Part shown: positions 1 through 9,400 of the stretch, in pieces | How the letters are laid out: each line of letters opens with the position of its first letter | Numbering within the stretch: position 1 is the first letter of the stretch | Source: an uncultured Clostridium sp. | GTDB lineage: Bacteria > Bacillota > Clostridia > TANB77 > CAG-508 | DNA length: 49,229 nucleotides | NCBI GenBank assembly: GCA_900554365.1 | Contig: USGY01000009.1 | Span: 1 to 49,229, forward strand | Direction of reading: 5' to 3' | Position numbers and translations under genes: made by a program | The notes under the pieces: generated by a model | Databases searched by the model: none | The model's input: the letters and a program-made list of their open reading frames with translations, nothing else | What the model was told of the DNA's origin: nothing

Positions 1-63
1 GAATCGTTATCAACAATATAGGGTACTCAAAGTATATATTTTTCAAAAAAGTGTGACATATGA

Positions 64-96
64 TTGACTAACCTACATAGAATTCCTATGTAAAAT
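64..96 (+). promoter_or_regulatory. possible upstream tandem promoter with palindrome
   Basis: TTGACT (64-69) precedes CCTATGTAAAAT (85-96). The same 12-mer recurs at 126-137, where it carries the -10 of the better aspS promoter. ACATAG (75-80) and CTATGT (86-91) form an inverted repeat. This looks like a duplicated promoter or an operator. No experimental support; weak call. Confidence 0.35.
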
Positions 97-108
97 GTTG
101 TATAACTC

Positions 109-137
109 TTGACAAATAAGGAAAACCTATGTAAAAT
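109..137 (+). promoter_or_regulatory. sigma-A promoter for the aspS leader
   Basis: TTGACA (109-114), a 17-nt spacer and TAAAAT (132-137). Transcription would begin near 144 and run through the T-box leader into aspS. Confidence 0.7.
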
Positions 138-149
138 ACTATTATGTGA

Positions 150-362
150 ATTTAAATATATTTGCGTATGTACAATACAAAGCTTTTAGAAGTTACTTTT
201 TAGAGACAAAGGTCGTGGCTGAAAACCTTTGAAGGTCAACCTAAAATGTGAAACATATTGGAGCAATAATTATAAAGTGGAAAATTTATTTATAAATTTT
301 CAAGCTGGGTGGTACCGCGGAATTTATTTCGTCCCTGCAAGCGATTGCATGGGGCTTTTTTG
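150..362 (+). promoter_or_regulatory. T-box riboswitch leader of aspS
   Basis: The conserved T-box core TGGGTGGTACCGCGG lies at 306-320 and is followed by an intrinsic terminator: arms 331-340 and 345-355 closed by a GCGA tetraloop, then a T-run from 356. Stem I should lie around 190-265. A GAC triplet near 205 could be the Asp specifier, but I could not fold stem I reliably. In this class, uncharged tRNA pairs with the specifier and with the T-box bulge and stabilises an antiterminator. Here that would switch aspS on when charged tRNA-Asp is scarce. Exact 5' boundary uncertain. Confidence 0.9.
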
Positions 363-422
363 ATGTCAATTTATATTGTTGATATCATGCCCCAAAATAC
401 AGATTGGAGGATTTGATTTATT

Positions 423-2180
423 ATGTCAGAGTATAAGACATTAAAATGTGATGAACTTTCTCTTGATTATGTTGGTGAAAAAGTTCAAATTCGTGGTTGG
501 GTTCAAACCATAAGAGATTTAGGAGGTTTAGTTTTCTTAGATATCAGAGATATGTATGGAATTACTCAAGTTGTAACTAGTGGAGAAGCTAAGGATGTTG
601 ATTTTGCATCACATATTCCTATTGAATCTACTGTTGCTGTTTCTGGTATAGTAAAAAAACGTGATGAAGAAACAGTAAACCCAAAATTAAAAACTGGTTT
701 AGTTGAAATAAAAATTGAAAATATTGAAATTTTAGGTAAAAGAACTGCCAATTTACCTTTTGAAGTTAATACTAATCAAGATGTCAGAGAAGATTTAAGA
801 CTTCAATATAGATTTTTAGATTTAAGAAATGATAAATTAAAAAATAATTTAATTTTACGTGCAAAAATATTACAATTTTTAAGAAATCAAATGATTGAAA
901 GAAACTTTTTAGAGGTTCAAACACCTATACTTGCTAATTCTTCACCAGAAGGTGCAAGAGATTATTTAGTTCCAAGTAGATTACATCCAGGTAAATTTTA
1001 CGCTTTACCTCAAGCTCCTCAACAATTCAAACAATTGTTAATGGTTGCTGGAATAGATAAATATTTTCAAATAGCACCTTGCTTCAGAGATGAAGATGCA
1101 AGAGCTGATAGAACTCCTGGTGAATTTTATCAATTAGATATGGAAATGAGTTTTGCAACTCAAGAAGATGTTATTAATGCTATGGAACCTGTAATTTATA
1201 ATACTTTTAAAGAATTTTCAGATAAAAAAATTACTTCTTGCCCATTTACAAGAATTACTTATAAAGATGCTATGCTAAAATATGGTACTGATAAACCAGA
1301 TTTAAGAAATCCATTAGAGATTGTAGATTGTACTGATGTTTTTGCTAAATTAGATCTTAATGCATTTAAGCATCAAATTGTTCGTGTTATTGCAACTCAT
1401 GATGTTGCTGATAGACCAAGAAGTTTCTTTGAAGATATGACTAATTTTGCAATTAAAGATTTAAAAGCCAAAGGATTAGCTTGGCTACGTGTTCTTGAAG
1501 ATGGATCTTTCCAAGGACCTATTGCAAAATTTATTACAGAAGAAGCTAAACAAACTATGTTAGAACGTACAAATTCTAAACCTGGTGATTGTTTATTCTT
1601 TATTGCTGAAGTTCCTGGTGTTGTTGAAAGACTTGCTGGTCAAGTAAGAGATGAATTAGGAAAAAGATTAGGATTAATCGATAATAATCGTTTTGATTTT
1701 TGTTGGATTGTAGATTTTCCAATGTTTGAATTAGATGATAAAGGAAAATTAGCATTTAGTCATAACCCATTTTCAATGCCTCAAGGTGGTTTAGATGCAC
1801 TAGAAAATCAAGAACCACTAGATATCTTAGCATATCAATATGACTTAGTATGTAATGGTATTGAACTTGCTTCTGGAGCAGTTAGAAATCATGATATTAA
1901 TGTAATGCTTAAAGCTTTTGAAATGGCAGGTTATACAGAAGCAGAAGTTAAAACAAAATTTGGCGCTTTATATACTGCATTCCAATATGGTGCTCCACCA
2001 CATGCTGGAATGGCACCTGGTATTGATAGAATGATCATGCTTTTAGCTGATGAAGAATCAATAAGAGAAATAATTGCATTCCCTCTAAATAGTAAATCAG
2101 AAGATTTAATGATGGGGGCACCAAGTGTTATAAAAAGAGATTTATTAAGAGATGTTCATATCGAAACTATTGAAAAATAG
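423..2180 (+). CDS. aspS: aspartyl-tRNA synthetase
   Basis: Class II aminoacyl-tRNA synthetase that charges tRNA with aspartate in the cytosol. The 585-residue length matches bacterial AspRS. In order: N-terminal OB-fold anticodon-binding domain (VQIRGWVQTIRDLGGLVFLDIRD), motif 2 (FRDEDARADRTPGEFYQLD), the bacterial GAD insertion in the middle, and motif 3 near the end (GMAPGIDRMIMLL). The ATG follows TGGAGG at 405-410. It is the only gene of its transcript, with a T-box leader upstream and a terminator straight after the stop, so it responds to tRNA-Asp charging. I cannot tell whether the enzyme discriminates tRNA-Asp from tRNA-Asn. Confidence 0.97.
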   Translation: MSEYKTLKCDELSLDYVGEKVQIRGWVQTIRDLGGLVFLDIRDMYGITQVVTSGEAKDVDFASHIPIESTVAVSGIVKKRDEETVNPKLKTGLVEIKIENIEILGKRTANLPFEVNTNQDVREDLRLQYRFLDLRNDKLKNNLILRAKILQFLRNQMIERNFLEVQTPILANSSPEGARDYLVPSRLHPGKFYALPQAPQQFKQLLMVAGIDKYFQIAPCFRDEDARADRTPGEFYQLDMEMSFATQEDVINAMEPVIYNTFKEFSDKKITSCPFTRITYKDAMLKYGTDKPDLRNPLEIVDCTDVFAKLDLNAFKHQIVRVIATHDVADRPRSFFEDMTNFAIKDLKAKGLAWLRVLEDGSFQGPIAKFITEEAKQTMLERTNSKPGDCLFFIAEVPGVVERLAGQVRDELGKRLGLIDNNRFDFCWIVDFPMFELDDKGKLAFSHNPFSMPQGGLDALENQEPLDILAYQYDLVCNGIELASGAVRNHDINVMLKAFEMAGYTEAEVKTKFGALYTAFQYGAPPHAGMAPGIDRMIMLLADEESIREIIAFPLNSKSEDLMMGAPSVIKRDLLRDVHIETIEK

Positions 2181-2189
2181 ACATCTTTT

Positions 2190-2229
2190 ATCCACTCCTA
2201 TAATATATTTATATGGGGTGGATTTTTTT
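2190..2229 (+). terminator. intrinsic terminator of aspS
   Basis: Arms 2190-2198 and 2215-2223 pair over 9 bp including one G-U, followed by a T-run. The 3' arm also supplies the GGGGTGG Shine-Dalgarno of the next gene. Confidence 0.8.
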
Positions 2230-3254
2230 GCTTATTAGAACTTTTAAAATTAATTTTAAATTTGTTATTATTCTTTTAATTATTGCAGTATTAATAACAT
2301 CTATTTTTCTTTTTTCCTCTATGGCAAAAAGTGATGAAAAAGATGAAAAAAAAGATTTTATTAAATGGGTAGATTTTAATGTATCAAATGAGGCTTTAAG
2401 GTTAACTGCAAAATTAGATATTAAATCACATAATGAAAATCAAGAAATTAAATATAATTGGATAGAACTTCTTGCGTATTTAGCATGTCAAAACGGTGGT
2501 AATTTTAAAAATTTCAAAAAAACAGATTTAGATACATTAGTAAATAAAATAAAAAACGGTGAAAGTATAGAAAATTTAACTCAAAATTTAAAACTCTATA
2601 ATTATTATTTTGAAAGCTATTCTGCTGTACTTTCTAATTTTATTGGTAATTATTCTATAAAAGATGCTAGTGGTAATTTTGTTGAAAAATATGGAGTTAA
2701 AGCGTTTTTACCTATTGCCAAAAACTATTCATTTAGCCATTATGATGATTTTGGAAATAGCAGATCTTATGGGTTTAAGAGAGTACATTTAGGTAATGAT
2801 CTTTTAGGAAGTATTGGTACTCCTATAATTGCCGTAGAGTCTGGAACCGTAGAACATTTAGGTTGGAATCAATATGGTCGGATGGAGAATTGGGATTCGT
2901 AGTTTAGATTCAAAAAGATATTATTATTACGCTCATTTAAGAAAAAATCATCCCTATATTAATGGATTACAAGAAGGCTCAAAAGTTACGGCTGGCGATG
3001 TTATTGGTTATCTAGGTATGACTGGTTATAGTACAAAAGAAAATGTTAATAATATTAATATTCCTCATTTGCACTTTGGAATGGAATTAATTTTTGACGA
3101 ATCTCAAATGGATAGTCACAATGAAATTTGGATTGATGTTTATCAAATTATTGAATTTTTAAAGCAAAATTGTTCTGATGTCTATTTAGCTAATAAAGAA
3201 ACTAAAGATTATGCAAGAAAATATGAATTTGTTGATCCTATACTTGATAAATAA
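2228..3254 (+). CDS. M23 family metallopeptidase, split by a +1 frameshift at CGG
   Basis: Membrane-anchored LytM/M23-type peptidoglycan endopeptidase. I favour the TTG at 2228 because GGGGTGG lies 6-7 nt upstream, whereas the ATG at 2213 lies inside the terminator stem. One membrane segment follows the N-terminus (FVIILLIIAVLITSIFLF). The zero frame carries the first zinc motif (HLGND) and stops at 2902. The second part, in the +1 frame, carries the YAH motif and the HLH zinc motif. The two fit together exactly if the C at 2879 is skipped: codons GGT-CGG-ATG become GGT-GGA-TGG-AGA, giving YGGWRIG as in intact M23 enzymes. Neither half alone holds all zinc ligands. It is either a pseudogene, a sequencing error, or a gene read by +1 frameshifting; the same signature in dnaC favours frameshifting. 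Confidence 0.8.
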
Positions 3255-3260
3255 AAAAAT

Positions 3261-3297
3261 AATGCCAAAACTTTTATAAAGAGTTGGCATTTTTATT
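3261..3297. terminator. bidirectional terminator between M23 gene and htrA
   Basis: AATGCCAA (3261-3268) pairs with TTGGCATT (3284-3291), with A-runs on the left and T-runs on the right. It serves two convergent genes. Confidence 0.75.
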
Positions 3298-4434
3298 TTA
3301 TTTTTTTCCTAAAACTATTTTTACTTCTTTATTTACTTTTCCCTTTGTTACTTTTAGTGTCACTTCATCTCCCGGTTTTTTAGTAAAAATATATTCTCGT
3401 AAACTGTTCATTGTATTTATTTCTACATTATCTATACTTGTTATAATATCGTTTTCCTTTAATTCTGTATTATCTGCTGGACCGTTTGGGGTAATTTGTG
3501 CTACATATATTCCTTTTTCAAATGTAGCAACTTTTGCATTATTTAAATATGGAATGACTTCTTTATCATATGCATATATTCCTATTGTTGCTTCTTGGAA
3601 GTCCCCTGTATCTTTGTAACTTTGTATTATTTGTTTTATTATATTTATTGGAATTGCAAATCCAATCCCTTCTGCTGATGAAATCTTTACTGTGTTTATT
3701 CCTATAACATCTCCATTTGGATATATTAGTGGTCCCCCACTATTTCCTGGATTTATTGTTGCATCTGTTTGAATTAAATCTGTCATATAAGATGACTTAT
3801 CTTTTTCATCTATTTTTATTGTTCTGTTTTTTGCACTAATAATTCCAGATGTAACTGTCCTTCTAAACTCATATCCTATTGGATTCCCTATTGCATATAC
3901 TGTCTCTCCTACTCTAATTTTACTTGAATCTCCTAAAACTACACATGGTAGGTTTTTTGCTTCTATTTTTACTACAGCTAAATCCAAATTTGAATCGCTC
4001 CATACAACTTTTCCATCATAGTTAATTCCATTTTCTAATGTAACATAACATCGACTAAATTTTTCACCAGCCACATGTGCATTACTAATTATATATCCAT
4101 TTTCAGATACTATAAACCCTGTACCTAAACCTAATTCATTTTCTTGGCTCTTTGAAAAAATTGTATTACCCAAATTTTGAAGTTTTGATATTCCAACTAC
4201 TTTTTTATTTGTTTCTTCAATTACATCTGCAATTGTTTGACTATTCTCTTGTATACTTTCCACAGTTTGTGCATTAGCTGTGGATTGTGTTTTTATTGCT
4301 GTATAATTGCTGTCATCTATTTCTATATTTTTATATGTAATATATACATATAAAAACAATATTCCTATAAGTATAAAAATTATGCTTCCAACTAATATTT
4401 TTGTTAATATTTTTTCTTGCTTTATTCTCCTCAA
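3298..4434 (-). CDS. membrane-anchored HtrA/DegP-like serine protease with PDZ domain
   Basis: Trypsin-fold quality-control protease facing the outside of the membrane. From the chosen TTG start (4434-4432; GAGGTG lies 6 nt upstream) it has 378 residues: one N-terminal membrane segment (about 12-34), then the protease domain with the triad His120 (SNAHVAG), Asp151 (NLDLAVV) and Ser232 (NPGNSGGPL), then one PDZ domain ending with the typical GDEVTLKVTKGK stretch. The longer reading from 4482 has no ribosome site and runs into the upstream terminator. Family role: degrades or refolds damaged envelope proteins. It forms its own unit downstream of the acyl-CoA synthetase terminator. Confidence 0.93.
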   Translation of the reverse strand: MRRIKQEKILTKILVGSIIFILIGILFLYVYITYKNIEIDDSNYTAIKTQSTANAQTVESIQENSQTIADVIEETNKKVVGISKLQNLGNTIFSKSQENELGLGTGFIVSENGYIISNAHVAGEKFSRCYVTLENGINYDGKVVWSDSNLDLAVVKIEAKNLPCVVLGDSSKIRVGETVYAIGNPIGYEFRRTVTSGIISAKNRTIKIDEKDKSSYMTDLIQTDATINPGNSGGPLIYPNGDVIGINTVKISSAEGIGFAIPINIIKQIIQSYKDTGDFQEATIGIYAYDKEVIPYLNNAKVATFEKGIYVAQITPNGPADNTELKENDIITSIDNVEINTMNSLREYIFTKKPGDEVTLKVTKGKVNKEVKIVLGKK

Positions 4435-4483
4435 ACATTTCACCTCAAAAATATTATTTCCTTTTATACCTTTTTTAAACAAA

Positions 4484-4511
4484 AAATAGCTATATTTCTA
4501 TAGCTATTTTC
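4484..4511 (-). terminator. terminator of the acyl-CoA synthetase gene
   Basis: AAAATAGCTAT and TATAGCTATTTT form a strong hairpin with a T-run on the minus strand, just after the stop of the gene ending at 4514. Confidence 0.75.
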
Positions 4512-4513
4512 AT

Positions 4514-6247
4514 TTATGATATTTTTTCTAATTCTTTATATCTTTTTACTTTTTGAGTTGTTGTTTTGGCAAATTCTTGTGTTGTTATTTGAATTTTCTT
4601 TATGTGCTTAAATGTTGGTAAATCTTTATTTATTTTTTTAATTTCTTCCCATAATTTATTTTGATATTCTTCTTCTGTTCCTTTTCCAAATTCTTTTTCT
4701 ATTAATTCTGGATCATATACGATTTTTGCACATAACATTGTATCTGTTTTATCTTGTCCTCTTTGATATACTAAGCTTTCTTTTACATATGGAAGTTTGT
4801 TTATTAAGAATTCAATTTCTTGTGGATATACATTTTTTCCATTTCTTAATACTATAATATCTTTTTTTCTACCAGTTATAAATAAAAATTCATCTTTATC
4901 TAAATAACCATAATCTCCTGTTTTAAACCAACCATCATCTGTAAATGCTTCTTTTGTTGCTTCTTCATTCTCATAATATCCAGACATTACGTTTGGTCCT
5001 TTTACTAAAATCTCACCAATACCCTCTTCATTTGGATTATCTATTTTTACTTCTATTTCATCAAATACTAGTCCAACTGATCCTGGTCTTTTTTCTTTAT
5101 CTGTTTCTGCTGAAATTACTGGTGATGTTTCTGTTAAACCATATCCTTGTACTAAATCTACACCTAAATTATTAAATCCTATTATTGTTTCTTTATTCAT
5201 TGGCGCAGCTCCATATAATACAACTCTTAATTTTCCACCGAAATTATCAAGAATTTGTTTAAAAAATACTTTTCTTAAATCTATATGGCATTTTAATAAT
5301 CCATTTGAAATTTTTGTTACTTTTTTTATAACTTCTTCTTTTCCTTGATCTTTTATTCCTTTTTGAATTTTTTTATACATTGTTTCTAATACAAGTGGTA
5401 CAGCTACTAATATTGTTACTTTATATTCTTGCATATTTTTTTGAATATGTTTTAATCCATCGCAAAAAGCTATTGTTGCTCCACTAAATGTACCATATAA
5501 AAATGTTATTGTACATTCAAAAGTATGGTGGATGGGTAAAAATGATAATAATGTATCTGTTGGATATATTTTTACCCATGTTGATATTGATGATATATCA
5601 GCACATATATTGGCTTGAGATAGTTTTACTCCTTTTGGAGCATTTGTTGTTCCTGATGTAAATAATAAAATTGACATAGCATTTTCATCTATTTTTATTT
5701 TGTAATATTGATCATTACCTTTTTCTAATAATTTATATCCATCATTTAATATATCATTATATTTATCTACTCCATCTATTTCTTCATTATCCATACAAAT
5801 TAGTCTATTTACTGCATTTTCTTTATTTTCTTTTATTTTTAGCATAACATCCATATATTTTTTATCAAATATTACGACCTCTGCCCCACTTCTTTTTACT
5901 AAATTTTCTATTTCGTTGTTTGGTAAAGCTTTATCTAGTGGAACTATTATCATTCCACCTGTTGTAACTGCCATATAAGTTGTACACCATTCATATCTGT
6001 TATTTCCTATTACTGCTACTTTTTTTCCTTTATATCCTAATGATAATAAATTTGTTGATAATGCTTTTATATCTTTTATATATTGAGCATATGTTTTTTC
6101 TATATATTCTGGTTCTTTTACTGTTGCATCTTTTTTATATTTAAATGCAATATTATTTGAATACTTTTCTTCTACTCTTTCTAATAATTCTCTAAAATTC
6201 TTTATAGGTTCTGATTTATATATTTTTCTACTTTTTGTCCCTTTCAT
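4514..6247 (-). CDS. AMP-forming long-chain acyl-CoA synthetase
   Basis: ANL-superfamily adenylating enzyme of 577 residues, with ATG behind AGAAAGGAGA. Core motifs: P-loop LLFTSGTTNAPKGVKLS, GYGLTETSPV, the WFKTGDYG hinge region with GRKKDIIVLRNGKNVYPQEIE, and a C-terminal catalytic lysine region (TTQKVKR). It resembles FadD/AMP-dependent fatty-acid ligases, which activate a carboxylate as acyl-AMP and pass it to CoA. It is divergent from the NRPS gene with about 190 bp between starts, so it may supply the acyl group used by the NRPS condensation domain, but this is inference. It could equally be a housekeeping fatty-acid ligase. Confidence 0.9.
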   Translation of the reverse strand: MKGTKSRKIYKSEPIKNFRELLERVEEKYSNNIAFKYKKDATVKEPEYIEKTYAQYIKDIKALSTNLLSLGYKGKKVAVIGNNRYEWCTTYMAVTTGGMIIVPLDKALPNNEIENLVKRSGAEVVIFDKKYMDVMLKIKENKENAVNRLICMDNEEIDGVDKYNDILNDGYKLLEKGNDQYYKIKIDENAMSILLFTSGTTNAPKGVKLSQANICADISSISTWVKIYPTDTLLSFLPIHHTFECTITFLYGTFSGATIAFCDGLKHIQKNMQEYKVTILVAVPLVLETMYKKIQKGIKDQGKEEVIKKVTKISNGLLKCHIDLRKVFFKQILDNFGGKLRVVLYGAAPMNKETIIGFNNLGVDLVQGYGLTETSPVISAETDKEKRPGSVGLVFDEIEVKIDNPNEEGIGEILVKGPNVMSGYYENEEATKEAFTDDGWFKTGDYGYLDKDEFLFITGRKKDIIVLRNGKNVYPQEIEFLINKLPYVKESLVYQRGQDKTDTMLCAKIVYDPELIEKEFGKGTEEEYQNKLWEEIKKINKDLPTFKHIKKIQITTQEFAKTTTQKVKRYKELEKIS

Positions 6248-6287
6248 TTTGTCTCCTTTCTCATGTTAAAATCATTTTTCTAGATGT

Positions 6288-6316
6288 ATTCTATACTATT
6301 TTGTTATTTTTTACAA
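6288..6316 (-). promoter_or_regulatory. promoter of the acyl-CoA synthetase gene
   Basis: Minus strand: TTGTAA (6316-6311), 17-nt spacer, TAGAAT (6293-6288). Confidence 0.5.
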
Positions 6317-6383
6317 GTTCTACTATATTATTGACTACTTATTCGTTTTATTTTTATTAATTTTTTCTTTTTCAGCCTAATTG

Positions 6384-6412
6384 TTGCATTTTTTTTTGTT
6401 TATATATATAAT
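6384..6412 (+). promoter_or_regulatory. promoter of the NRPS operon
   Basis: TTGCAT (6384-6389), 17-nt spacer, TATAAT (6407-6412). It lies 32 bp before the NRPS ATG, back to back with the acyl-CoA synthetase promoter. Confidence 0.6.
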
Positions 6413-6443
6413 CATTCTATAAAATATATAAAAGGTGACGTTT

Positions 6444-9400
6444 ATGGAAGAAAAACTTTTTAATTTAACAAATGCCCAAAAAAGCATTTGGAATACTGAA
6501 CTATTTTTTAATGGTTCTAATATAAATAATATTTGTGGAACAATTCATCTATATGAATCTCTTGATTTTGATGCTTTAAAAGAATCATTAAAATTAATTA
6601 TTGATGAAAATGATAATTTTCACATTAAATTTTTACTAAAAGATGGATCTATTTATCAATCTTTTGATAATCATGTTGATTATAATATTGAAATTATAGA
6701 TGTTAAATCTGAAGATGATTTAACAAAATTAGAGGATAAGGTTATATCTCATATTTTTGATATACTTAATTCTTCTTTATTTGATATCAAAATTTTTAGA
6801 TTTCCTGATTCTACAGGTGGAGTTATTGTTAATATACATCATCTTGTTTCTGACTCATGGACATTAGGATTAATTGCAAAAAGTATAGTAAATAATTATT
6901 ATAATATTAAAAATAATATTCCTAATACTCCTAATAAAAATTCATATATAAATTACATAGAAGATGAAAATAAATATATAACCAGTAAAAAATTTGAAAA
7001 AGATAAAGAATTCTGGCTTAAATATCTAAACAATCGTCCAGATTGTATCGGTATTCCGTGTTTTTCTGAATTTCAAAGTGATAATATTGTAAAAGCACAT
7101 AGAAAAATATTTAATTTAGATAATGAACTAGTTCAAAAGATTAATGGATTTTGTAAAGAATATAAAGTTTCTACATATAACTTTTTAATGGCTATTTACT
7201 CAATTTATATTGGAAAAGTTAATAATTCTCATGACTTTATTTTAGGTACTCCTATATTAAATAGGACATCTATTAGTCAAAAAAATACTATGGGAATGTT
7301 TATTAATACTGTTCCTGTTAGAGTAAAACCAGAAGATAATTTTTCATTTATTGCTTTTGTAAACAATATTGCTGTAAACTTCACTTCTATTTATAGACAT
7401 CAAAAATATTCTTATCAATATATATTAGAAGATTTAAGAAAGGAAGACCCATCTACACCTAATTTGTATCAAGTTTTGCTTTCTTATCAAATAACAAAAA
7501 CAACTACAAATGATAATATGAATTATTTCTGTGATTGGAGATTTAGTGGATCTATTGCAGATGATATGGATATTCACTTTTTTGATTTAAATGATTCTGG
7601 AAATATCAATATAGCTTATGATTACAAATTATCAAAATTCACAGAAGAAGATATTGAACAAATACATAACAGGATTTTATATATGTTTGAACAGGTTTTA
7701 ATAAATCCCGGCATATTTTTAAAAGATATTTCTATTACAACTTATAAAGAACTAAATGAAATTTTAAATTTAGCTAAAGAAAATAATTGCAATTATCCAA
7801 GTGATAAAACAATTTCACAATTATTTGAAGAACAAGTACTTTTATCTCCAAAAAATGTAGCTATAAAATTTGAAAATAGTTCTATGACTTATGAAGAATT
7901 AAACCAAAAATCCAATCAATTAGCACATTTCTTAAGGAATTTAGGGATTAAACCTAATGATGTAGTTGCAATAAGATTAAATAAATCACTTGAAATGGTT
8001 ATTGGAATTTTAGGAATTTTAAAAGCCGGCGGATGTTATTTACCAATTGATTTATCATATCCTCAAGAACGTGTCTCTTTTATGCTTAAAGACAGTTCTG
8101 CAAAAATATTTTTAACAAACTCTCTTCATAAAAATGATGTAGAAATTTCTATTCATACATATTTATTAGATTTAAATGATACTAATAAAATTTATAAAAA
8201 TGATATTAATAATTTAGAATGTGTAAACACTCCAGATGATTTAATTTATATTATATATACTTCTGGTTCTACAGGTACACCAAAAGGTGTTATGTTAAAA
8301 CATAGAAATGTTGTACGTTTAATAAAAAATGACCATTTTCAATTCGACTTTAACGAAAATGATGTCTGGACAATGTTTCACTCTGTTGCTTTTGATTTTT
8401 CTGTTTGGGAGCTTTACGCAAGTTTATTATATGGAAGCAAATTAATTCTTGTTCCTGAAATGACCGCAAAAGACCCTAATAAATTTTTACAATTATTAAG
8501 AGATGAAAAAGTAACTGTTTTAAATCAAACTCCAACATATTTTTATAATTTACTTGATAGAGAGTTATTAAATACTAATAATAATTTAAAAGTTAGATAT
8601 ATTATTTTCGGTGGTGAAGCTTTAAAACCAAATTTAGTAAAGCCATGGAAAGATAAATATCCATTTACAAAAATCATTAATATGTATGGAATAACAGAAA
8701 CCACCGTACATGTTACTTTTAAAGAATTATCTGATTTGGATTTGCTTTCATCTAATTCTAATATTGGTAAACCAATTCCGACTTTAAAAGTTTACGTAAT
8801 GGATGAGTATCAACATATTTTACCTTATGGGGTTGAAGGAGAAATGTGTGTTAGTGGATTAGGAGTTTGTAAAGGTTATTTAAATCGACCTGAATTAAAC
8901 AAAACTAGATTTGTTAAAAACCCATATAATCCTAATGAAACTTTATACCGTTCAGCAGATGATGCTTATTTAACTAAAGATGGTAATTTACATTACTTAG
9001 GTAGAATTGATAATCAGGTAAAAATTAGAGGTTTTCGTGTTGAAATTGGCGAAATTGAAACAAAACTTTTAAGACATCCTAATATTCAAAAATGTGTAGT
9101 TTTAGCTAAAAGAAATGGAGAGTTTGACAGTTACTTAGTTGCTTATGTAGTTATAGATAAAAAAATATCTGTAGATGAATTAAAATTACATATTTCAAAA
9201 TTAGTACCCTCTTATATGGTTCCTAATTTCTTTGTATTTTTAGATAAATTGCCATTAACAAGTAACGGGAAAGTTGATAGAAAGAAACTTTTAAATATGG
9301 CTATAACAGTTGAAAGTAAAAAAACATATGTAGCTCCAAGAAATGAATTTGAAGAAACTTTTCAAAATATTTTACAAGACACCTTAAAACTTAAAAAAAT

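Noticed and set aside
4945..5175. Leucine-rich plus-strand frame
   Set aside because: Antisense to the acyl-CoA synthetase gene; poly-Leu/His composition is an artefact of the opposite strand.
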